Shown here in pieces: positions 33,614 to 43,078 of a stretch of DNA of 64,000 nt. The notes beneath the pieces are model-generated. The model was not told where the DNA came from and ran no database searches. It saw nothing but the letters and a program-made list of their open reading frames with translations. The stretch spans positions 1 through 64,000 of the forward strand of contig MGUK01000095.1 of the NCBI GenBank assembly GCA_001799995.1. Reading direction: 5' to 3'. The stretch is from Elusimicrobia bacterium GWF2_62_30 (GTDB lineage Bacteria > Elusimicrobiota > Elusimicrobia > Elusimicrobiales > UBA9959). The stretch's first letter is position 1. Each line of letters begins with the position of its first letter. The translations under genes and the position numbers were made by a program.

Positions 33614-34159
33614 ATGGATTCTTTCCATGTTTTGACGGAAGTGCTGCAACGCCCGGCGCTGCTTGCCGGGCCGGAGCGGCTCACAGGCATCAACCGCACC
33701 GGCATCTTCGGGTATTTTACCGGAACGCTCGGCGCCTTCATGTTCATGCGGCTCTACTCCGCGATACCACCCGGCGTCATGTCCTTCATGATGGTGTTCG
33801 GCTTCGTGATAGCGCTGAACCTGCTGCTGGCCGCCGTAATACACCTGTTCATGGAAATGACGGACGCGCCGGGCAGCGCCCACAGGCTTTTTACCGCGTT
33901 CGGCTATTCCGACTACCTGCTGACCCTGCTGCTGCCGCTCGGCTTTATCGCCAAGCTCAACTATATCCCGCCCTTCGTCTGCATTTTCCTGTGCGCTGGG
34001 CTGGTGGTTTACGCCAGGGTGATGCTGATCAAGCGGGTCTACCCGGTCTCGGTGAACAAGGCCCTGCTGGCGATAGCGCTGCCGTACGCCGCGTTCATGA
34101 CCGTGTGCTTCTTCGGGGCCATCTATTCCCTGGCCTGGTTCGTCTGGCTGCTGATCTGA
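33614..34159 (+). CDS. Yip1-like multi-pass membrane protein
   Basis: 181 residues with about five hydrophobic helices. The N-terminus (FHVLTEVLQRPALLAG) and spacing of helices resemble the Yip1 domain family, whose bacterial members have no settled function. SD AAAGGAGG. Between sppA and the hydrate epimerase with tiny gaps. Confidence 0.6.
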   Translation: MDSFHVLTEVLQRPALLAGPERLTGINRTGIFGYFTGTLGAFMFMRLYSAIPPGVMSFMMVFGFVIALNLLLAAVIHLFMEMTDAPGSAHRLFTAFGYSDYLLTLLLPLGFIAKLNYIPPFVCIFLCAGLVVYARVMLIKRVYPVSVNKALLAIALPYAAFMTVCFFGAIYSLAWFVWLLI

Positions 34160-34163
34160 GGTT

Positions 34164-34892
34164 ATGTCTAAAATACCCCAGGTAAAAGAATTCGGCGGGC
34201 TGCCGGTGGTAACGTCGGAGAAGATGAAGTACCTCGACAGGAAGGCTTCGCTCGAGCACGGCATCCCGGCGCGCGCGCTCATGGAGAACGCGGGCCGCGC
34301 GGTGGCGGAAGAGACCCTGAAGTTCGCCCTGGCGGAGCTGGGGAAAAAGCCGGAGGAGCTCAGGGCCGCGGTCTGCTGCGGCAAGGGCAACAACGGCGGC
34401 GACGGGCTGGTGGCGGCCCGCTATCTCAGGCAGGCCGGGGCCCAGGTGAAAGCCTTCATACTTTCGCCCAGGGACATAGGCTACCCCGAACTGGTGGTGG
34501 CCAACCTGCAGGCGGCCAAGGACGCCGGCGTGACCGTCGCGATGACGGAGAAGGACGGCCTGGAAGCCCTGGCGGCGGAGTTCGCCGCGGCGGACCTGCT
34601 GCTGGACGCGCTGCTGGGGATAAGCGCCGTCGGAAAACCCGTGGGGCCCGTGCGGCGCGTGATACAGCTCATGAACAAGAGCGGCCGCCCGATAGTGGCG
34701 GTGGACCTGCCTTCCGGGCTCAGCCCGGATACCGGGCATCACAGCGGGGTGTACATCATGGCGAAGCTGACGCTTACTCTGGGTTTCGCGAAGACCGGGC
34801 TGATGGCGGCCCACGCTCAGCCCAATACGGGGAAGATAATGGTTCTTCCCATAGGTTATCCGCCGGCGCTCATAGAAGAAGCGCGCGGCTAG
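34164..34892 (+). CDS. nnrE: NAD(P)H-hydrate epimerase (YjeF N-domain)
   Basis: 242 residues containing only the epimerase half of the usual NnrE-NnrD fusion. Signatures: SEKMKYLDRKA, VCCGKGNNGGDGLVAARYL, DLLLDALLGI and VAVDLPSGLSPDTG. It equilibrates damaged R- and S-forms of NAD(P)H hydrate so that the dehydratase can repair them. The ADP/ATP-dependent dehydratase domain is absent here and must be encoded elsewhere if the pathway is complete. It starts 4 bp after the Yip1-like gene. Confidence 0.88.
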   Translation: MSKIPQVKEFGGLPVVTSEKMKYLDRKASLEHGIPARALMENAGRAVAEETLKFALAELGKKPEELRAAVCCGKGNNGGDGLVAARYLRQAGAQVKAFILSPRDIGYPELVVANLQAAKDAGVTVAMTEKDGLEALAAEFAAADLLLDALLGISAVGKPVGPVRRVIQLMNKSGRPIVAVDLPSGLSPDTGHHSGVYIMAKLTLTLGFAKTGLMAAHAQPNTGKIMVLPIGYPPALIEEARG

Positions 34893-34908
34893 AAAAACGG
34901 GAGATGGT

Positions 34909-35322
34909 ATGATAATTGCTATAGCCGACGACGATCAGAACCTGCTGACCATGCTGGTGCCGCACCTTGAACACCAGGGGCATACGGTGCTGCTGGCGGT
35001 GAACGCGGCGGAGCTGATGAAAAAGATAAAAGGGGCCAGGGTCGATCTCATTATCTCGGACATAAATATGCCGGGGTTCGACGGCGTGGAACTTTACCAG
35101 AAGGTGCGCGGGATGCCGGAGTACGCCGCGGTCCCCTTCATTCTCTGGAGCGGGGTAGAAAAGGAAAAAGGGGAGGCGCTGGCCCGCAAGGACCCCAAAC
35201 TGTGCTTCCTGAAGAAACCTTTCAACATCGCAGTGCTGCAGAAAGTCTTCGACGAGCTGTCGGACCTGCCGCTTTTCGGCGACTTCGATTCCCCGGGCGG
35301 CAAGCCGCCCCTTAAAATATAG
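34909..35322 (+). CDS. Stand-alone response regulator (receiver domain)
   Basis: 137 residues, one REC domain: acidic pair DDD at about 6-8, phosphoacceptor Asp in LIISDINMPGFDG at about 49, Ser in LWSG and Lys in FLKKPF. No output domain; CheY-like or a phosphorelay partner. No histidine kinase lies next to it. SD GGGAGA region upstream. Confidence 0.88.
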   Translation: MIIAIADDDQNLLTMLVPHLEHQGHTVLLAVNAAELMKKIKGARVDLIISDINMPGFDGVELYQKVRGMPEYAAVPFILWSGVEKEKGEALARKDPKLCFLKKPFNIAVLQKVFDELSDLPLFGDFDSPGGKPPLKI

Positions 35323-35368
35323 CTTCCGGCTCCCGCCGGAGCCCCGGCCCGACCGCAGCAGGAGCACT

Positions 35369-37173
35369 ATGCGTCCCTTCAACGACAGCGTGATCTACTT
35401 CGCGGTGGTGGACAGGTTCTTCAACAGCGACCCCGCCAACGACAACGGCCGCAGCCCGGAAGCTTTCGACGCCTCGCAGACCGACTGGTTCAAGTACTGG
35501 GGAGGGGACCTGGGCGGCATGATACAGAAACTGGATTATCTCAAGGAGCTCGGCTGCTCCTCGGTCTGGCTTACGCCGCTCTTCGACCAGGCGGACGGGC
35601 TGGTGGACGTGGAAGGGCGCGGCATCGCCGCCTACCACGGCTACTGGGCCAAGGATTTCAAGCGCCTCGACGAGCACCTCGCCTCTTCGCCGGAGGATAT
35701 CCGGCTGTTCGCTTCCAAGAATACGATCGTGGACCGGCTGGTCGCGGAGATGCACAAGAAGGATATGCGCCTGGTGCTCGATATCGTCTGCAACCATTCC
35801 AGCCCGGCCCGGCGCCCCGACGTCGGCGGCGGCCCCGTCAAAGGCGAGATCTACGACGACGGGAAGCTCCTCACTTCCTACGACGACGACAAGCTGGGCT
35901 GGTACCACCGCAACGGCGGCGTGTGCGACTGGGACAACAAGGGCCAGGTGGAGACCAGCGAACTGTGCGGGCTGGCGGACTTCAACGAGTCCCATATAGG
36001 CTACCGCACTTACATAAAGGACGCCATGCGGCTCTGGCTGGACAAGGGCGTGGACGCTTTCCGCGTGGACACGGTAAAGCACATGCCGCAGTGGTTCTGG
36101 CAGGAATTCGTTTCGGACATGGTCTTCCACCGCCCGGACCTGTTCATCTTCGGCGAATGGTTCCAGGGCGGCTGCTTTGACCCGCTGTCGGTGCAGTTCG
36201 CCAACAAGAGCGGCATGGGCATGCTGGACTTCGGCGTGCAGCGCGGCCTCGAAGACTGCCTGGCCCGCGGCAACGAACAGGGCTTCGCGCTGCTCGACAA
36301 GGTGTTCTCCCTGGACCACCTCTTCGACGACACGCGCCACCTGGTCACCTTCATAGACAACCACGATATGCCGCGCTTCATGTCCTCCGGCGCCGCCCCG
36401 GCCCGCGTGGATATGGCGCTGGCCGTCATCCTTACCTGCCGCGGCACGCCCTGCATCTATTACGGCACGGAGCAGTACCTGCATAACGACACCAACGGCG
36501 GCGCGGACCCGTACAACAGGCCGATGATGGAGAAATGGGATACCGGTACCCCCGCTTTCAAACTGGTGAAAAACTCGCCCGGTTGCGCCGCGAGAACCCG
36601 GCCGTGCAGCACGGCAGCCAGCGCAGGAAGCTCCTGTCCGCCGACGTTTACGCCTATACCCGCGTGTACCGCTCCAATTGCTGTCTCGCCGTTTTCAACC
36701 GGGGGCCGGAAACCGCGGTATCCCTGGAGAGCATAGAGATGCCGGACGGGATCTACAAGGACGTTCTTTCCGACAGGGCCGTCACGGTCAAAGGCGGGCG
36801 CATCGAAGGGCTCACGCTCGGCCGCGACGCCTCTTTCGTCATCTCTTACTGCGCGCCGGCGCGCGGGAAGAGCGGGCTCGAGCTCACGTTCCTGCTCAAC
36901 GGTTTCAAGACCGAGTTCGGCCAGCGCGTAAAAGTTACCGGCAACTGCCCTGAACTGGGGAACTGGGACCTGGCCAAGGCCTTCCCGCTGGAATACATAA
37001 ATGACAACGCCTGGCTGGGCAGCCTGCCGGTAACAGAAAGCGCGGGAAAGAATATAGCCTATAAGTTCGTGGTGGGGAAGGACGGGGACGGCGTCCTGTA
37101 CGAGAACAGGCCGGCGCATTTCCGCCTGCTGCCCGCGGAGGGCCTGCTGGAGCTGCAGCACCGCTGGAGCTGA
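35369..37173 (+). CDS. GH13 alpha-amylase with C-terminal CBM20-like domain, interrupted by a one-base frameshift
   Basis: The GH13 part is intact to about residue 400: LVLDIVCNH, FRVDTVKH with nucleophile Asp234, FIFGEWFQ with acid Glu263, and FIDNHD with Asp333. At a run of five A (36569-36573) the frame fails: the upstream frame runs on as nonsense to 36736, while the -1 frame continues sensibly as KLARLRRENPAVQHG..., a beta domain, and a starch-binding CBM20-like end (VKVTGNCPELGNWDLAKAFPL) stopping at 37173. One extra A would restore about 601 residues. No signal peptide is seen, so it is probably a cytoplasmic maltodextrin- or glycogen-acting enzyme. The break may be a sequence error, a real mutation or slippage. 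Confidence 0.8.
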
Positions 37174-37187
37174 CCAGGACAACAAAA

Positions 37188-37230
37188 AAGAAGAACCCCG
37201 GGGCGAGCGGCGCACCGGGGTTCTTCTTTT
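37188..37230. terminator. Bidirectional intrinsic terminator
   Basis: Long stem AAGAAGAACCCCGG / CCGGGGTTCTTCTT between the convergent amylase and tilS genes, with T and A runs on the two sides. Confidence 0.88.
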
Positions 37231-37243
37231 GCGCGGCGGCCGG

Positions 37244-38002
37244 TCAGCCCTTGGCCTCGCCGATGACCGCGGCGAGTTTGCCGGAAAGCTCCAGCAGGTG
37301 CTGGCGCAGCCGCGGCTGCTTGGTCTCGAGCAGGGGCAGCAGCGTCTTGCGTATCCAGTTGCGCCGGTACTGTTCGTCGTCGTTGGTGTGGTCCTTCTTC
37401 GACGGCAGGGCGTTGAGCTTGAGATAAAGTTCTATGTCCTTGCGGGAAACCGCCAGCAGGGGGCGGATAAGGTTTACGCGCCTGCGGCCCTGCCGGCAGA
37501 GTTCCCGCTTTACAGGTATGCCCAGCAGCCCCTTGGGCTCGGTGCCGCGCAGGAGGTTGAGCAGAATGGTCTCGGCGTGGTCGTCCGAGTGGTGGGCCAC
37601 CGCCACCAGGGCGCAACCGTATTTGAGCGCCGTCCGGGAAAGCAGGTGGTAGCGGGCGTTGCGCGCGGTATGCTCCACGCTGGTGCCGTGCCTGCGGGCC
37701 AGCTTCCTGACGTCGGCGGAAAGGATAACGGTGTCCAGGCCGTACCGGGCACCCAGCTTTTTAACGAAGGCGGCGTCGGCATCGGCGCGCCTGCCGCGCA
37801 GCTTGTGATTTATGTGGCAGATCTGCAGTTTCAGCTTGTGGGAGCGCGCCTGGCCGGAAAAATAATCCAGCATGACCACCGAGTCCGGCCCGCCGGAGAC
37901 GGCCAGCAGTATGCTGTCCCCGTCGGAGAAAAGGCGCAGCCCGCGGGAAAACGCGTTGACGCGGTTCCAGAGGTGCAGGGTTACGGCTTTCCGGGCGGGC
38001 AT
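37244..38002 (-). CDS. tilS: tRNA(Ile)-lysidine synthase
   Basis: 252 residues. The PP-loop SGGPDSVVMLDYF binds ATP, followed by QICHINHKLRG, EHTARNARYHLL, VAVAHHSDDHAETILLNLLRG and the tail QYRRNWIRKTLLPLL, all TilS hallmarks. It converts C34 of tRNA-Ile(CAU) to lysidine so that AUA is read as Ile. The C-terminal substrate domain of the long form is missing; short TilS versions exist in many bacteria. AUA (ata) is very frequent among Ile codons throughout this window, so the enzyme matters here. Confidence 0.9.
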   Translation of the reverse strand: MPARKAVTLHLWNRVNAFSRGLRLFSDGDSILLAVSGGPDSVVMLDYFSGQARSHKLKLQICHINHKLRGRRADADAAFVKKLGARYGLDTVILSADVRKLARRHGTSVEHTARNARYHLLSRTALKYGCALVAVAHHSDDHAETILLNLLRGTEPKGLLGIPVKRELCRQGRRRVNLIRPLLAVSRKDIELYLKLNALPSKKDHTNDDEQYRRNWIRKTLLPLLETKQPRLRQHLLELSGKLAAVIGEAKG

Positions 38003-38097
38003 TAAGGAATTATAGCAAACCGCCTGATTTTACCGGGAATTTACAGCCGGCGCGGCCGGACTGTCGTAAAATATAAGGGAAGGGATAACGGACTTTG

Positions 38098-38103
38098 TAT
38101 AAT
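38098..38103 (+). promoter_or_regulatory. -10 box of phoB, probable leaderless start
   Basis: TATAAT in TTGTATAAT; the phoB ATG at 38111 is where transcription should begin, 8 bp later. No SD precedes it. Confidence 0.5.
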
Positions 38104-38110
38104 TCTGCTT

Positions 38111-38803
<693 letters not shown>

Positions 38804-38806
38804 CCG

Positions 38807-40192
38807 ATGAAGTCCGCCGCCACTTTAAAATTCCGTATACTCGTGTCCCATGTTCTGGCCGTGCTTTTTTCCCTGGCCGCCGCCGCGTTCCTCGTGGACA
38901 GCTCCCTGGTCCCTGGGCCGGTCATGCGGGCCCACTTCGTCGCCGTGCTTTTTCTTTCGGTGCTTTTCGCGCTGGCTGTCGGCTGGGTAACGGGCATGCT
39001 GGTCAGCCGCCAGTTCGGGGAGATAGTCGCCGGCTCCAAAAAGTTCGCTGCCGGTGATTTCAGCTACCGCATCCCGGTGGGTTCTTCCGGCGAGCTTAAA
39101 AAACTTTCCGAGACCCTTAATTTCATGGCCGGAGAGATCGGTGGAAAAATTCGGGAGGCCGAGCTGCGCCGCCTGGAACTGGAAGCGGCTTTCCGCGACA
39201 TGTCGGAAGCTATCCTGATCGCCGACGGGGCGGGCATAATAACGCGCATAAACCCGGGGGCGCGCAGGCTTATGGGGGTTAAGGGTTTCGACCCGGAGGG
39301 GATGCGCCTTTCGGCCATGCCGGGCGGCGCGGAGCTTTCCTCTGCCGCCATAAAGGCCCTTTCCAGCGGGAAACCCGTCTCTTTCGAACTGGAGCCGGCG
39401 TCGGCCCAGGGGACGGTGCTGAGCGTGAACGCCTCCCCCATAATAGAGAACGGCACCGTAGGGGGATGCGTGCTGGTGGCCAGGGACATCACCGGGCCGC
39501 GCAAGCTCGAGGAGATGCGCAGGGATTTCGTCGCCAACGTTTCGCACGAACTTAAAACCCCGCTGACGGCCATAAAAGGCTGCGCGGAAACGCTGCTGGG
39601 CGGCGCGCTCGAGGACCGCGAGCATGGGCCGGGCTTCGCGCGCAGCATCTATGAGCAGGCCGGCCGGCTGGACAACCTGGTCAACGACCTGCTGAAGATA
39701 TCGTACGCGGAGTCCGGGCGCGACGCCGCCGAGAGGACCTCCGTGGACCTCAAGGCGCTGGCGGCTGACGCCGCCGCGGGCCTGACCGCGATGATGGCGA
39801 AGAAGAAGGTCTCTTTTCTCAATCTCGTGCCAGCCGGCTGCGCCGTGAGCGCCGACAGGGACAAGCTTTCCCAGGTGCTGATCAACCTGCTGGACAACGC
39901 CGTGAAATACAACAGGGAAGGAGGAGAAGTTAAGATATCCTCCTCCGTGGAAAGCGGCTTTGTTAAGATCTCGGTGGAAGACACCGGCCCTGGCATAGCC
40001 CCGGAACATCTCGCGCGTATTTTCGAGCGCTTCTACCGCGTGGACAAGGCCCGTTCCCGCGAACTGGGCGGCACCGGCCTGGGCCTTTCCATCGTCAAGC
40101 ACCTGGTGGAGCTGCACGGCGGCCTGACCGGCGTGGAAAGCGTCGAGGGCCGCGGCTCCGCCTTCTGGTTCACCCTGCCGGTCCCAAAGTAA
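38807..40192 (+). CDS. phoR: Phosphate regulon sensor histidine kinase PhoR
   Basis: 461 residues: two membrane helices (about 10-70), HAMP-like segment (about 70-120), PAS domain (about 128-235), HisKA with phosphorylated His247 in FVANVSHELKTPL, and HATPase with INLLDNAVKYN, DTGPGIAPEHL and GGTGLGLSIVKHLVELHGG. The short extracytoplasmic loop fits PhoR, which senses through the PstSCAB-PhoU complex and not by binding a ligand. The phoR stop is followed by a convergent pilin gene. Confidence 0.92.
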   Translation: MKSAATLKFRILVSHVLAVLFSLAAAAFLVDSSLVPGPVMRAHFVAVLFLSVLFALAVGWVTGMLVSRQFGEIVAGSKKFAAGDFSYRIPVGSSGELKKLSETLNFMAGEIGGKIREAELRRLELEAAFRDMSEAILIADGAGIITRINPGARRLMGVKGFDPEGMRLSAMPGGAELSSAAIKALSSGKPVSFELEPASAQGTVLSVNASPIIENGTVGGCVLVARDITGPRKLEEMRRDFVANVSHELKTPLTAIKGCAETLLGGALEDREHGPGFARSIYEQAGRLDNLVNDLLKISYAESGRDAAERTSVDLKALAADAAAGLTAMMAKKKVSFLNLVPAGCAVSADRDKLSQVLINLLDNAVKYNREGGEVKISSSVESGFVKISVEDTGPGIAPEHLARIFERFYRVDKARSRELGGTGLGLSIVKHLVELHGGLTGVESVEGRGSAFWFTLPVPK

Positions 40193-40278
40193 CGCCTCCG
40201 GCCAGGGCCGGGCTTAAATAATAATTAGTGATGTGGACTTCGCGCTCCGCCCTGAACGGGCGGTTGCGGGATGACCCG

Positions 40279-40689
40279 CTACGGCTGAAGCGAGACGCAG
40301 GAATCCGTGCCGGCCGTAACGCAGGTGATCTTATGTGTGTCCATAGTATAGACCAGCGAATAGCACCCGTACCCGTCAGCGGGCGGGCAGGCGGCGTTGC
40401 CGGGTTTGCGCAGGGCGGTGAGGGCCGTGGCGTTGGTGGACATGTTGAAAAATTTCAGGCCGGTGGCGGAAACGCCGAGGACGTTCACGTCCGTAGTATA
40501 GGCGCCGGTGCGCAGCATCTCCGCGTTCTGCGCGCTGCCCATGGAATAAAGCGCGGTCATGGCTTCGGCCGCCCTGCCTTTTTCCACTATCTTGAAATAC
40601 TGGGGTATGGCGACGGAGGCGAGGATGCCTATGATGAGCACCACCACCAGCAATTCTACAAGCGTAAAACCCGCCCTGACGCTTTTCAT
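40279..40689 (-). CDS. Type IV pilin-like protein
   Basis: 136 residues. A short positive leader (MKSVRA) and the prepilin peptidase site G|FTLVEL precede a hydrophobic N-terminal helix (VELLVVVLIIGILASVAIP) with the conserved Glu5 and the PQY...E.GRAAEAM stretch. The C-terminal part has two cysteine-bounded loops (ACPPADGYGC and ITCVTAGTDSC). It may be a major or minor pilin or a secretion pseudopilin. It stands alone, opposite to the Pho genes around it, with SD GGGAGA. Confidence 0.9.
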   Translation of the reverse strand: MKSVRAGFTLVELLVVVLIIGILASVAIPQYFKIVEKGRAAEAMTALYSMGSAQNAEMLRTGAYTTDVNVLGVSATGLKFFNMSTNATALTALRKPGNAACPPADGYGCYSLVYTMDTHKITCVTAGTDSCVSLQP

Positions 40690-40721
40690 AGTCTCTCCCG
40701 CCGACTAAGTGAATCTACCTA

Positions 40722-40751
40722 ATTATAGCGGTAGGGCGGGCCTTAATGCAA
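40722..40751 (-). promoter_or_regulatory. Promoter of the pilin gene
   Basis: On the minus strand TTGCAT (40751-40746), 18-bp spacer, TATAAT (40727-40722). Confidence 0.6.
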
Positions 40752-40793
40752 ATGCCGCGCTGCCTTTTCCTGCCCGTATCTTCTTTACCCGCA

Positions 40794-40837
40794 TTTTACC
40801 GCCGCCTTAAACGCGCTTTATACGCGTTTTCTAAACT
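40794..40837 (+). promoter_or_regulatory. Pho box promoter of the porin-pstS unit
   Basis: Three 11-bp direct repeats, TTTTACCGCCG (40794), CCTTAAACGCG (40805) and CTTTATACGCG (40816), then -10 TAAACT at 40832. The box starts exactly 38 bp before the -10, as in the two other boxes here (43012, 46500). The 11-bp period is that of PhoB sites. The ATG at 40844 is at the expected RNA start, so the mRNA is probably leaderless. Confidence 0.75.
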
Positions 40838-40843
40838 TTAAGC

Positions 40844-42121
40844 ATGAGGCTAAAGAAAATCTTTATCGCGGTGTTGTTGCTCGCGGCGGCCATGCCCGCC
40901 CGCGCCGGCGAACTGGACCTGCTCCTCGACCGGCTTGTGGAAAAGAACGTGCTCGACGGAGGCGAAGCGCAGGAAATACGCATAGGGACCCAGGAGGAAG
41001 TAAAAAAAGAGATCTCGCAGCAACGCCACGCCGCGCTGCCGATGTGGGTGCAGACGCTGAAGTTCCGCGGGGACGTGCGGCTGCGCTACCAGTACAACGA
41101 CAACGAGAACAAGAAGTTCGAGCAGCACCGCGGGCGCTACCGCCTGCGCTTCTTCGTGGACTCCAAGGTCAACGAAAAGTTCTATACGGGCTTCGGTTTC
41201 GCCAGCGGCTCGAGCGCCGACCCCCGCTCCACCAATCAAACCTTCGGCGACAATAACGGGAAGAAGAATCTATATATAGATTATGTCTTTGCCGAGTACA
41301 ACGCCAGCGAGAACCTGGCCTTCAGCGCCGGGCGCACGAAGAACCCGCTGTGGCTTACCAGCGACATGCTGTGGGACGCGGATGTCAACCTCGAAGGGAT
41401 CAGCGTGAAGGTCAACTATCCGCTGAACTACAACTGGCGGTTCTTCGCCACCGCGGGTTACGCCGTGCTGGGAGAGTCGCTGAACAAGACGCAGGACCCC
41501 GGGCTGCTGTACGCGCAGCCTGCAGTAGGCTGGCACGACGACGACGGCGTGTACGACTTCAAGGCCGGGGCCGCGCTGTACGGCTTCGACCACCAGAAGC
41601 ATAAGGTCCCGTTCGCTTACCGTCCTTCCACCGCGGACGGGTATCTGCAGTCCAATACGCTCAAGGGCGGGAGATATAAGTACGGCTATGATTCCATCAG
41701 CCCCGAGGTGGAGCTGAACGCCAACATCCTGGACCCCGTAGCCATGCCGCTCTTCGGCCTTTTCGGCTACAACATCACCTATGCCGGCCTGTTCGGGAAT
41801 TATTTACAGACCTTCGACCATGGCGCCGGCAACAAAGGCTGGATAGCCGGGCTGAAGCTGGGACAGCGCAAGGTGGAGGACGCCGGGCAATGGCAGTTCG
41901 GCTGGAGCCTCAGGCAGCTGCAGAAGGACGCCTGGCTGGATAATTACCCGGACTCCGACTTCTACGGCGGGTCCACCGGCGTGCAGGGCCAGCGCTACCA
42001 GCTTGCCCTCGGCCTGATGAGGGACTTCGCGCTGAACCTGAGCTGGTTCGACGCCAGGCCGCTTGGCGGCGCGCTAAAGCGCGAGCGCCTGCTGCAGGCG
42101 GACATCAACCTGAAATTCTAA
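40844..42121 (+). CDS. Phosphate-regulated outer-membrane porin (Porin_5-like)
   Basis: 425 residues. Signal peptide MRLKKIFIAVLLLAAAMPARA, a short helical segment (about 22-60; LDRLVEKNVLDGGEAQEI...) as in putative porins, then a beta-barrel: FRGDVRLRYQYNDNENKKF, NLYIDYVFAEYNASENLAFSAGRTKNPLW, and a final strand LLQADINLKF ending in Phe. The position between phoR and pstS and the Pho box suggest uptake of phosphate or phosphate esters across the outer membrane. It forms a unit with pstS 12 bp downstream. Confidence 0.85.
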   Translation: MRLKKIFIAVLLLAAAMPARAGELDLLLDRLVEKNVLDGGEAQEIRIGTQEEVKKEISQQRHAALPMWVQTLKFRGDVRLRYQYNDNENKKFEQHRGRYRLRFFVDSKVNEKFYTGFGFASGSSADPRSTNQTFGDNNGKKNLYIDYVFAEYNASENLAFSAGRTKNPLWLTSDMLWDADVNLEGISVKVNYPLNYNWRFFATAGYAVLGESLNKTQDPGLLYAQPAVGWHDDDGVYDFKAGAALYGFDHQKHKVPFAYRPSTADGYLQSNTLKGGRYKYGYDSISPEVELNANILDPVAMPLFGLFGYNITYAGLFGNYLQTFDHGAGNKGWIAGLKLGQRKVEDAGQWQFGWSLRQLQKDAWLDNYPDSDFYGGSTGVQGQRYQLALGLMRDFALNLSWFDARPLGGALKRERLLQADINLKF

Positions 42122-42133
42122 ATAAGGCGTAAA

Positions 42134-42946
42134 ATGAGGAAAACTATGAAAAAAATAATGACGATACTGATGATAGCGGGCCTGGGCGCCAGCGCCCATG
42201 CCGGCAAAGTGGTGATCGAGGGTTCTACCACCGTGCTGCCCATAGCGCAGCGGGCCGCCGAGGTGTTCATGAAGAACAACCCTGACGCGGACCTGTCGGT
42301 GCGCGGCGGCGGCTCCGGCGTGGGGATAGCCTCCATAATAGACGGCACCTGCGACATCGCCGACGCTTCCCGGGCCATAAAGCCCGCCGAGCTCGAAAAG
42401 GCCGCCAAGCGCGGGCGCGACCTGAAGGCGCACATCATAGCGATGGACGGCATCTCTCATATCGTGCACCCGTCCAACTCCATGACGGGCCTTACCAGGG
42501 AGCAGATAAAGAAGATCTACACCACCCGCATCAAGAACTGGAGCGAAGTGGGCGGGCCGGACCTGAAAATAGTGGTGATCTCGCGCGACAGCGCCAGCGG
42601 CACCTTCGAAGCGTTCAGCGAAATGGTGCTGGACAAGAAGAAGGTGCGCCCGGACGCGATCATGCAGGCCTCCAACCAGGCTATCGCTTCCATCGTAGCG
42701 CGCACCCCCGGCGCCATCGGCTACGTGGGCCTTGGCTACGTGACCGGCACGGTGAAGCCCCTTGCCGTGGACGGCGTGATGCCGGCGAAGGAAACCGTTC
42801 TGCGCAACAAGTACCTCATCTCCAGGCCGCTGTTCATGTACACTAACGGCAAGCCCGCGGGAACGATAAAGTTGTTCATCGACTTCCTGAAAGGCCCCGA
42901 GGGACAGAAGATAGTGGAAGAGGAGGGCTTCGTTCCTCTGAAATAG
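42134..42946 (+). CDS. pstS: Phosphate ABC transporter substrate-binding protein PstS
   Basis: 270 residues with a signal peptide (MRKTMKKIMTILMIAGLGASAHA). Phosphate-binding loops typical of PstS are seen: IEGSTTVLPIAQRAAEVF, GGGSGVGIASIIDGTCDIADASR, and SRDSASGTFEAFSEMVL. It hands periplasmic phosphate to PstCA. It is the second gene of the porin unit; a terminator and a fresh Pho promoter separate it from pstC. Confidence 0.93.
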   Translation: MRKTMKKIMTILMIAGLGASAHAGKVVIEGSTTVLPIAQRAAEVFMKNNPDADLSVRGGGSGVGIASIIDGTCDIADASRAIKPAELEKAAKRGRDLKAHIIAMDGISHIVHPSNSMTGLTREQIKKIYTTRIKNWSEVGGPDLKIVVISRDSASGTFEAFSEMVLDKKKVRPDAIMQASNQAIASIVARTPGAIGYVGLGYVTGTVKPLAVDGVMPAKETVLRNKYLISRPLFMYTNGKPAGTIKLFIDFLKGPEGQKIVEEEGFVPLK

Positions 42947-42970
42947 CGCCGCGGCGGTACGGCAGCAATG

Positions 42971-43000
42971 AAAGGCCGGCTCTCCGCCGGCCTTTCTTTA
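42971..43000 (+). terminator. Terminator between pstS and pstC
   Basis: 10-bp stem AAAGGCCGGC / GCCGGCCTTT around TCTCC, then CTTTATAT. Confidence 0.8.
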
Positions 43001-43011
43001 TATTACCCGGA

Positions 43012-43055
43012 TTTTACACGGGCTTTAAACGGTTTTGACCCCGGTTCGCTAAACT
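43012..43055 (+). promoter_or_regulatory. Pho box promoter of pstCAB-phoU
   Basis: 11-bp repeats TTTTACACGGG (43012), CTTTAAACGGT (43023) and the weaker TTTGACCCCGG (43034), followed by TAAACT at 43050. Start-of-box to -10 is 38 bp. Confidence 0.75.
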
Positions 43056-43078
43056 AAGTGAAGAAGGACCTGTAAAAG

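Noticed and set aside
36566-36574. Programmed -1 frameshift in the amylase
   Set aside because: The site reads G AAA AAC, not the canonical A AAA AAC, and no downstream pseudoknot or internal SD stands out; a lost base is simpler. Kept only as an alternative.
36535-37173. Separate 212-residue protein starting at 36535
   Set aside because: Its first residues (MGYRYPRFQTGE) are out-of-frame reading of the amylase; from KLARLRR on it is the continuation of the same enzyme after the frameshift.
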